This document shows, one piece after another, positions 27,885-33,540 of a stretch of 33,540 bases of DNA; the stretch's first letter is position 1, and every line of letters starts with the position of its first letter. The notes below the pieces were generated by a model. The model was not told the DNA's origin, did not search any database, and saw nothing but the letters and a program-made list of their open reading frames with translations. The position numbers and the translations under genes are program-made. The DNA is from a virus: the IMG/VR virus record IMGVR_UViG_3300036861_000219, positions 1 to 33,540 of that record; one strand, written 5' to 3'.

Positions 27885-29747
27885 GTGGCCGGACGCTCGT
27901 TGACCATCACCTATATGGCCGACGCCGATAAGGTGCTGGCGGCTCAGAAGCAGATTGACGCCGGGCACTCGACGCTGGACTCGTCGACGAAGAAGACCGG
28001 CGGCGTGTTCTCCTCGACCTTCGGCTCGGTCATGCCGCTCGCGGCGGCTGCGGCCGGGGCGGCCGTCCTCAAGTTCGGCGCGGATTCAATCAACGCGTTC
28101 AAGGAGTCCGAGGCGGCGATGGCGCAGACCAACGCCGTCCTCAAGTCGACGGGCGGCGTGGCGAACGTGACGGCCGACGATGTGCTGAAACTCGCTCAGA
28201 AACTCCGCGATGTCTCGGGTGCCGACGATGAGGCGATCCAGGCGTCGGAGAACCTGCTGCTGACGTTCACGCAGATTCGCAACGAGGCGGGCAAGGGTAA
28301 CGACGTGTTCAACCAGACCGAGGCCGCGGTCCTCGACATGGCGACGTCGATGAACAACGGCGCCATTCCGTCGATGGAAGACCTCAACTCGAAGACGATC
28401 CTCGTCGGCAAGGCCATGAACGACCCCATCAAGGGGCTGACCGCGCTGACCCGTGTCGGTGTGACTTTCAAAGACGGCCAGCGCGAGCAGATCGCGGCGA
28501 TGGTCGCTGCGGGCGACACGATGGGCGCGCAGAAGATCATCCTCGCCGAGCTGACGAAAGAGTTCGGCGGGTCGGCCAAGGCCGCGGGCGACACGTTCGC
28601 CGGTGCGCAGGCCAAGGCCGCGCAGAAGATCGAAGACCTGCAGGAGAAGATCGGCGGCATCCTGCTGCCGGTGCTGACCGACCTGGCCGATACGTTCGCC
28701 GACATCCTGACGAAGGCCGGGCCACTGATCGAGCTGATCGGGCACGCGTTTGCCGCGGCCGTGGAGCTCGCGTCGGAGAACCTGAAACAGATGGTCGGGC
28801 CGCTGGAATACCTGGTCGACCTCATCCCCCAGACGAGCAAGGCGACCGATGAGGGGGGCGCGTCGTTCTTCGAGTACGGGAAGGCAATCGTCAACCTCGG
28901 GAACCCGATCACGACGTTCACGAACCTGCGCGGCAAGCTGAACGACGTCGTCGACATCGCCACGCTGTCCCTCGGTGAGGAGAAGGACGCGCTCGAGGAG
29001 CTGCCGTCGACGATGAAGGGCGTCGAGTCGAGCTCGCGCGGACTGTACGAGCAGCAGCTACGCGGTGCCGACGCCACCGAGGAGTGGGACTCGGCGACGA
29101 AGAAGCTCACGGAGTCCATGCGCGATCAGCGGCTCGCCCAGCTCGCGCTTGCCGACTCGTTCCTGGGCATCATCGAGTCCGCGCGGACGCTGGCCGAGGA
29201 TCAGAAGGAACTCAACCGGCTGCAGGAGAAGGGCCGGGACAACACGAAGGCGTACGACGACGCTGTGCTGCAGGTCATCGAGGATCAGATCGCCCTCGAG
29301 GAGTCGATCTTCTCCTACGGCAAAGAGCTCGTCGACGCGGGTGAGAAGCAGCGCAACGTGGAGAAGGCGATCCGTGATGCGGCACGGGAGGCGGGTGTCA
29401 ACAAGGACGCCGTGCATGACTTGATCGACGAGATCAGGGATTACATCCATGAGCTGAACCGCATCCCCAAGGAGGTCATCACACACATCGGCACGGTGAC
29501 GACGGGCGGCTGGCAGACCGGCGGCGGGTTCCAGCACGGCGGCGTCGTCGAGAAGACCGGCATGGCGCTGGTTCACAAGGGCGAGGTCTTCTCCGGCGTC
29601 AACAACGAGATGGGCTTCGGCGGCCCCACGCTGAACGTGAGCATCGGCACCGTCGTCGGCCCCGGTGGGATCGAGGAGGTCGCCGACATCCTCCTGCGGG
29701 AGCTGCAGAAGCACGGCATCCGCAACGTGACCGCTGGTATCCCGTGA
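27885..29747 (+). CDS. Tape measure protein
   Basis: This 620-residue protein has an Ala-rich helical body with a hydrophobic segment near 50-62 (MPLAAAAAGAAVLKF) and long coiled coils around 110-260 and 410-520, ending in a Gly-rich region and HGGVVEKTGMALVHKGEVFS, seen at the C-terminus of many tape measures. It sets tail length and is delivered through the tail. At roughly 0.15 nm per residue the tail would be near 93 nm. GTG at 27885 has GGAGGG upstream. Confidence 0.9.
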   Translation: MAGRSLTITYMADADKVLAAQKQIDAGHSTLDSSTKKTGGVFSSTFGSVMPLAAAAAGAAVLKFGADSINAFKESEAAMAQTNAVLKSTGGVANVTADDVLKLAQKLRDVSGADDEAIQASENLLLTFTQIRNEAGKGNDVFNQTEAAVLDMATSMNNGAIPSMEDLNSKTILVGKAMNDPIKGLTALTRVGVTFKDGQREQIAAMVAAGDTMGAQKIILAELTKEFGGSAKAAGDTFAGAQAKAAQKIEDLQEKIGGILLPVLTDLADTFADILTKAGPLIELIGHAFAAAVELASENLKQMVGPLEYLVDLIPQTSKATDEGGASFFEYGKAIVNLGNPITTFTNLRGKLNDVVDIATLSLGEEKDALEELPSTMKGVESSSRGLYEQQLRGADATEEWDSATKKLTESMRDQRLAQLALADSFLGIIESARTLAEDQKELNRLQEKGRDNTKAYDDAVLQVIEDQIALEESIFSYGKELVDAGEKQRNVEKAIRDAAREAGVNKDAVHDLIDEIRDYIHELNRIPKEVITHIGTVTTGGWQTGGGFQHGGVVEKTGMALVHKGEVFSGVNNEMGFGGPTLNVSIGTVVGPGGIEEVADILLRELQKHGIRNVTAGIP

Positions 29748-30907
29748 GCCTGCCGACACTCACCTGCGAGATCGCCTTCGGCGACCCGACGGACACCCCG
29801 ACGTACACCGACGTGTCGGCGCAGCACATCTCGACGCGGATCACGCGCGGGCGCAACCACGAGCTCGATCGCATGGTGGCAGGCAAGGCGGTCACACGCC
29901 TGCGCGATCCCGACGGCTACTTCGACACGACGAACCTCGGCTCGCCCTACGCTGGGAACGTCCTGCCGATGCGGCGCATGAGGATTCGCGGGACGTGGCA
30001 GGGCGTGACGTACGACCGGTTCAACGGCTACATCGAGTCCTACCCGCGGTCGTGGACGCCTGGACCCGCCGGAATCGCCTACGTCGAGATACACGCCGTC
30101 GATGCGTTCAAGGTGCTCGCGCTGGCGAAGGTGAGCACGGTGCGTTCGGCCGAGTCCTCGGGCGCGCGGGTCGGCGCCATCCTCGACGCGATTGGATGGC
30201 CCGCCGCCGACCGTGCCATCGACACGGGTCTGTCGACCGTGCAGGCCGTGACCTATGTCGATCAGCCCGCGCTGACCGCTCTGCAGGCCGTCGAGTCCAC
30301 CGAGGGTGGCGTGCTGTTCGTGTCGCGCGATGGGAAGATCACGTTCCTCGATCGGACCAAGCCGGTCACCGTGGCGCTCGATGCAGCGAATCTGACCTGG
30401 GGGGACTCCGGGCTCGAGAAGGACTACCTCGACCTGACGACCTCGTTCGACGACTCGCAGATTTGGAACGACGTCAAGGTCACGGCGCCGGGCAACCCCG
30501 ACGGTACGGCCGAAGACCTCACGAGCCAGGATCGCTACTTCCGCCGAACGCTCGTTGAGTCGACGCTGCACCAGGATGCGAACGAGCAGCAGTCCAAGGC
30601 CGAGTACCTCGTGACGCGGTTCAGTGAACCGGCGCTCCGTATCACCACGCTTGATCTGAGCTCGGCCAAGGGCCAGGACATCCAGTGGCCGCACATCCTG
30701 CCCCGTGAGCTCCACGACAAGCTGCGCGCCCGGAAGACGTCGGTCAGCGGCACGATCTCGCAGGACTCGTTCATCGAGGGATACACCGAGACGATCCGAC
30801 AGGGCGTCTGGGACATCGTGTGCAATCTGTCGCCGCTTGAGCGCGCGACCGACTACTGGATTTGGGGGGAGTCGGCATGGGGCGTCGACACGCGCTGGTA
30901 CTGGTGA
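29744..30907 (+). CDS. Minor tail/baseplate protein
   Basis: This 387-residue protein follows the tape measure with a GTGA overlap, the position of distal tail or tail-associated proteins. The N-terminal domain begins LPTLTCEIAFGDPTDTPTYT and carries RITRGRNHELDRMVAGKAV, a pattern of siphovirus minor tail proteins. The C-terminal part (about 190-387) is beta-rich with LVTRFSEPALRITTLDL and a repeated Trp end. It likely forms the tail tip. No cell-wall enzyme motif is seen in it. Confidence 0.75.
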   Translation: MSLPTLTCEIAFGDPTDTPTYTDVSAQHISTRITRGRNHELDRMVAGKAVTRLRDPDGYFDTTNLGSPYAGNVLPMRRMRIRGTWQGVTYDRFNGYIESYPRSWTPGPAGIAYVEIHAVDAFKVLALAKVSTVRSAESSGARVGAILDAIGWPAADRAIDTGLSTVQAVTYVDQPALTALQAVESTEGGVLFVSRDGKITFLDRTKPVTVALDAANLTWGDSGLEKDYLDLTTSFDDSQIWNDVKVTAPGNPDGTAEDLTSQDRYFRRTLVESTLHQDANEQQSKAEYLVTRFSEPALRITTLDLSSAKGQDIQWPHILPRELHDKLRARKTSVSGTISQDSFIEGYTETIRQGVWDIVCNLSPLERATDYWIWGESAWGVDTRWYW

Positions 30908-30916
30908 GGAGGGCCG

Positions 30917-31453
30917 ATGGCCTACACCACGCCTGACACGGCCGTCACTGGTGTCGTTGCACCGGCGTCTATGTGGAACTCGGGCGTGCGCGACAACCTG
31001 CTCGCGATGATGCACCCGATCAACCGGAAGACCTCCGATCAAAGCGTCACGAGCTCCGTCACGCTCGTGGACTGCACCACCATGACCCTCCCCTTACTGG
31101 CGAACGAGGTTTGGGAGTTCTCGTTCAACATCATTTACGGTGCCGCGACCACTGGCGATATCAAGTTCGGCTTCACCTTCCCCGCCTCTGGTCGCATCGA
31201 CGCGACGACGGCCTGGCGTGACAACACGGGTGCTATCCAGCTCCAAAGCTGGACGGGGACGACCACGCCAAGCTCGGCGTTCAACGTCGAGGGGTTAGGT
31301 ACGGCTAACCGTGTGTTCTACCCGATCAGGGGCATCTTCACGAACAGCACCAACGCGGGCAATCTGCAACTGCAGTTTGCCCAGGCGACTTCGGATGCAG
31401 GGGCGTCCACGGTCTACACGAACTCGACCGTGTGGGGCGCAAGGCTCGCCTAA
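30917..31453 (+). CDS. Tail fibre-like protein
   Basis: The product has 178 residues. The N-terminus AYTTPDTAVTGVVAPASMWN, then SGVRDNLLAMM, is the standard start of many actinophage and siphovirus tail fibre proteins. The rest is a beta-sandwich-type domain (about 50-178), which may bind the host. Ribosome site GGAGG ten bases before ATG. It follows the minor tail protein directly. Confidence 0.7.
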   Translation: MAYTTPDTAVTGVVAPASMWNSGVRDNLLAMMHPINRKTSDQSVTSSVTLVDCTTMTLPLLANEVWEFSFNIIYGAATTGDIKFGFTFPASGRIDATTAWRDNTGAIQLQSWTGTTTPSSAFNVEGLGTANRVFYPIRGIFTNSTNAGNLQLQFAQATSDAGASTVYTNSTVWGARLA

Positions 31454-31463
31454 GGAGGCAAGC

Positions 31464-31787
31464 GTGGCAGTCATCGCTATCCAGACCATCGACCTCGACG
31501 GCGAGGGCGCCGACTATGCCGCGGCCGTCGGCCCCGACACGTTCGTCAACGACGGGCGCACGTTCCTGCACGTGAAGAACACGAACGCGGCGACGCGTGA
31601 CGTCACCATCGACTCGACCAAGCTGTGCGATCAGGGGTTCGACCACAACCAGGTCGTGACGATCCCGGCGACGACCGGCGACGTGATGATCGGGCCGTTC
31701 CCGACGGCGCGCTTCGGAACGACGGTCACCGTGACCTACTCGGCCGTGACCAACCTCACCATCGCCGCGTTCAAGCTGTCGGCGTAA
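31464..31787 (+). CDS. Small beta-sandwich tail or decoration protein
   Basis: This 107-residue protein has a full beta-strand pattern (VAVIAIQTIDLDGEGADYAA, TFLHVKNTNAATRDVTIDST, VTIPATTGDVMIGPFPTARF). It resembles small jelly-roll proteins seen beside tail fibre genes. AAGGAGG precedes GTG at 31464. Likely a virion decoration or tail-tip component. Confidence 0.6.
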   Translation: MAVIAIQTIDLDGEGADYAAAVGPDTFVNDGRTFLHVKNTNAATRDVTIDSTKLCDQGFDHNQVVTIPATTGDVMIGPFPTARFGTTVTVTYSAVTNLTIAAFKLSA

Positions 31788-31814
31788 CTCCCGACTGAAC
31801 CCGAAAGGCGACCT

Positions 31815-32468
31815 GTGGCTGACACCGAGTTCATCACCGCCCGCTATCCCGAGAACGAGATGCCGAAGACGCAGAACCGCAAGGAGATGATGACCCGCGT
31901 CCGCGGCTTCCTCGATGGTCCGGGGAGACTCCGTGAGGCCGGTGGAGACTGGTCTCCTTGGCGAACGGAACCCGAGCTCCTGGATCGGATCGCCACGCGC
32001 ACCGGCCGGATGGGAGTGGGTCCCAAGCTCATCGTTCAGAAGCGCTCGAACCGAGCGCAGCTTTCCATCCGCGAAGTCAAGGCGATCCCCGATCTCGGTG
32101 CCGCCCCGGAGATCGAGAAGATTCACGCCGCGGTCTGGGCCGAGTTCGACGTCCGATCCGGTGGGCTATGGCTCTGCCGATTCATCGACGGTACGCATTC
32201 CGTCTCCAAGCACGGATACCTCAAGGATGACCCGAACGGCTGGAAGGGCGCCGCCGAGGACATCTTTGTCATCAACGGTGGGATGGCCGACCTGGTCAAG
32301 GTGGCCGAGTTCATCGTCAATGGAACCAAGCACGGAGCGTTGGAGGCGGCGACGGTGATCGTGGACCGGCAGATTTGGACCCCATCACAGGGCTGGCATG
32401 CCTACACCGGGGAGCAGCACTTCCATGTTCACGCCGATGTCCTCGGTGGCCATGCCTGCACCCCCTGA
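31815..32468 (+). CDS. Endolysin candidate with an M15-like peptidase C-terminus
   Basis: The product has 217 residues. The C-terminal half has DGTHSVSKHGYLKDD with His128 and His133, GAAEDIFV with Asp149, the conserved RQIWTPSQGWHAYTGEQ, and HFHVHADV with His204 and His206. This IW...GW..Y.G..H..HvHvd pattern is typical of D,D-carboxypeptidase-like phage lysins that cut the peptidoglycan peptide. The N-terminal third is basic and might bind the wall. It opens the exit block, followed by three small membrane proteins. The motif is not an exact M15A match, so a catalytic role is probable but unproven. Confidence 0.55.
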   Translation: MADTEFITARYPENEMPKTQNRKEMMTRVRGFLDGPGRLREAGGDWSPWRTEPELLDRIATRTGRMGVGPKLIVQKRSNRAQLSIREVKAIPDLGAAPEIEKIHAAVWAEFDVRSGGLWLCRFIDGTHSVSKHGYLKDDPNGWKGAAEDIFVINGGMADLVKVAEFIVNGTKHGALEAATVIVDRQIWTPSQGWHAYTGEQHFHVHADVLGGHACTP

Positions 32469-32640
32469 TGGCAACGACCCCACGACGGGCGAGATATGGC
32501 GTGCATTCGTCGACTTCCGGCAGGAGAGCAGGGATCAATACAAGTTCATCCTGCGACTGCTGATCGGAGGAATCGCCGCCTCCGTGATTGGCAACATCGT
32601 TGCCACGCTGACCGCAATCGGAGCGAGGCCGCCGTCATGA
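32452..32640 (+). CDS. Single-pass membrane protein, holin-like
   Basis: The product has 62 residues from ATG at 32452, where the N-terminus reads PAPPDGNDPTTGEIWRAFVD. A helix FRQESRDQYKFIL leads into a membrane segment (about 34-54, LLIGGIAASVIGNIVATLTA). It overlaps the lysin candidate by 17 nt. Upstream ATGs at 32428 and 32437 are possible. A small membrane protein here suits a lysis role. Confidence 0.55.
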   Translation: MPAPPDGNDPTTGEIWRAFVDFRQESRDQYKFILRLLIGGIAASVIGNIVATLTAIGARPPS

Positions 32641-32915
32641 ACACACCCGAGGCTCAGGCCGCCCGGATCAACCGGCTCCGCAACTGGGTAGTGGCGCTCG
32701 TGTTCGTCATCATCCTCGCGGGGTCCATCGGCCCGCTGACGGTCATCACGTATTTCAACCGAGCCTCGGCCGCTCAACAGGTCGACCTCACGTGTCAGGG
32801 CCTCGAGAACCAGGACACGATGCTGCGCGCTTTCCGCACGGCGTTCGAGGAGGGGCTTGGAGTTCCCTGGAGATTCCCGATACCGGAGGTGCCGCCCGAG
32901 TGCGATGGTTCCTGA
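32637..32915 (+). CDS. Membrane protein, possible spanin-like or holin partner
   Basis: This 92-residue protein has one membrane segment at about 16-40 (NWVVALVFVIILAGSIGPLT) with a short basic cytoplasmic start and an outside part holding Cys residues (LTCQGLENQD, VPPECDGS). ATGA overlap with the preceding gene. In the exit block, likely a lysis accessory protein. No family recognised. Confidence 0.5.
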   Translation: MNTPEAQAARINRLRNWVVALVFVIILAGSIGPLTVITYFNRASAAQQVDLTCQGLENQDTMLRAFRTAFEEGLGVPWRFPIPEVPPECDGS

Positions 32916-33481
32916 TCTCCCTCATCCTGGCGACGATCGCGTCGCTCGCCTTCGTTGCCGCTGGTGGGGAGTCCGCGAGGGCACCATCACCTTGCACTTG
33001 GACCGGCACTCCCGAGCGCGACGTGAAGACCGGGACCGCGGGCGCGAACGTCCTGTGCGCCGAGCCGGGCAACGACTTCATCCACGGTGCCGCGGGCAAC
33101 GACGTCCTCCGGGCTGGCAAGGGCCGCGACGTGGCGGTGGGCGGCGGCGGCCGCGACGTGCTGCGCGGTGGTCGTGGACGCGACCGGCTGTTCGCCGTGG
33201 ACGACCAGGGCGGGGAACGCATCATCGGCGGGCGTGGCAACGACCAGTGTTTCGTCGATCCCGGCGACGTCGTGTTCGGATGTGAGCAGACCTTTCGATC
33301 GAGTGAGCCCGAGATGGCGAGCGCGCTCGGTCAGTCGCTCCGTTCCGTGATGGAGATCGTCGAGGAGGTCACGGTCTCCCCGACCGTGGCGCCACCGCCG
33401 GTCATCGTCACCTCGACCATCACCCTGCCGCCCTGCAATCAGGGACCACCCGAACCACCACCGTTCTGTGGAGGAGGTTAG
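32900..33481 (+). CDS. Exported RTX-like glycine-rich protein
   Basis: The product has 193 residues. GTG at 32900 follows GGAGGT. The signal peptide VRWFLISLILATIASLAFVA is cleaved near residue 26. The mature part carries RTX/hemolysin-type repeats, GNDFIHGAAGNDVLRAGKGR, then DVLRGGRGRDRLF and IIGGRGND (about 54-116), which in this family bind calcium in a beta roll. Basic residues replace several acidic ones, so calcium binding is uncertain. The end is Pro-rich with Cys (LPPCNQGPPEPPPFCGGG). It lies in the exit block before the two-helix membrane gene. A role at the outer cell surface or in lysis is possible. Confidence 0.7.
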   Translation: MRWFLISLILATIASLAFVAAGGESARAPSPCTWTGTPERDVKTGTAGANVLCAEPGNDFIHGAAGNDVLRAGKGRDVAVGGGGRDVLRGGRGRDRLFAVDDQGGERIIGGRGNDQCFVDPGDVVFGCEQTFRSSEPEMASALGQSLRSVMEIVEEVTVSPTVAPPPVIVTSTITLPPCNQGPPEPPPFCGGG

Positions 33482-33540
33482 ATCGTGAGCAAGGTCATCT
33501 CGTTCATCAAGTCCCGGCCGACCGAGGTCTGGCTGGGTCT
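33414..33540. repeat. Terminal direct repeat, right copy
   Basis: Identical to 1-127; see that entry. It covers the last 68 nt of the RTX-like gene and the first part of the holin-like gene, proving that these two are adjacent on the circle. Confidence 0.95.
33485..33540 (+). CDS. Holin-like gene, 5' end (duplicate of the gene at 72)
   Basis: This is the first 56 nt of the small membrane protein at 72-266, present again because the contig ends overlap. Not a separate gene. Confidence 0.9.
   Translation, partial: MSKVISFIKSRPTEVWLG

Noticed and set aside
29573-31042. Minus-strand open frame of 489 codons
   Set aside because: It is the mirror of tape measure, minor tail and fibre genes, and its sequence is Arg/Val/Gly-rich without any domain.

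Overview
The window is a complete temperate siphovirus genome, probably infecting a high-GC actinobacterium. The first 127 bases recur exactly as the last 127, so the contig closes into a circle of 33,413 bp. The host guess rests on the GC-rich sequence, frequent GTG starts, two apparently leaderless transcripts and an HK97-type actinophage gene order. No tRNA or host gene is present to fix it further.

Layout. (1) 31.8 kb through the closure to 0.27 kb: an exit and lysis block with an M15-like cell-wall peptidase candidate, three small membrane proteins and an exported RTX-like protein. It ends at a terminator between convergent genes. (2) 0.34-1.9 kb: the lysogeny switch. A tyrosine integrase and an XRE repressor lie on the minus strand, divergent from an XRE/Cro-like gene, with back-to-back promoters between them. 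(3) 1.65-11.9 kb: a dense plus-strand early operon in which most genes overlap by 1-8 nt. It carries small zinc-binding proteins, a RecB-like PD-(D/E)XK nuclease, an annealing-protein candidate, a replication initiator with an iteron-like array inside it, a helicase-loader candidate and a RusA resolvase. It also carries three exported proteins: a metzincin peptidase, a lysozyme-like enzyme cut by an in-frame amber codon, and a cationic aromatic peptide. (4) 12.0-16.9 kb: its own strong promoter, then small virion-type proteins, two fibre-like proteins and a 467-residue acidic repeat protein. (5) 17.1-24.8 kb: two HNH genes, terminase small and large subunits, portal, prohead protease, major capsid protein and connector. 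(6) 24.8-31.8 kb: tail terminator, tail tube, frameshifted tail chaperones, tape measure and minor tail proteins.

The virion, packaging and replication genes look intact. The most unusual content is the exported proteins in the early region, above all the amber-interrupted lysozyme; the acidic 42-residue repeat protein before the terminase; the in-gene origin candidate; and a lone minus-strand membrane ORF just before the tape measure. No attachment site, CRISPR array, insertion sequence or tRNA could be identified.
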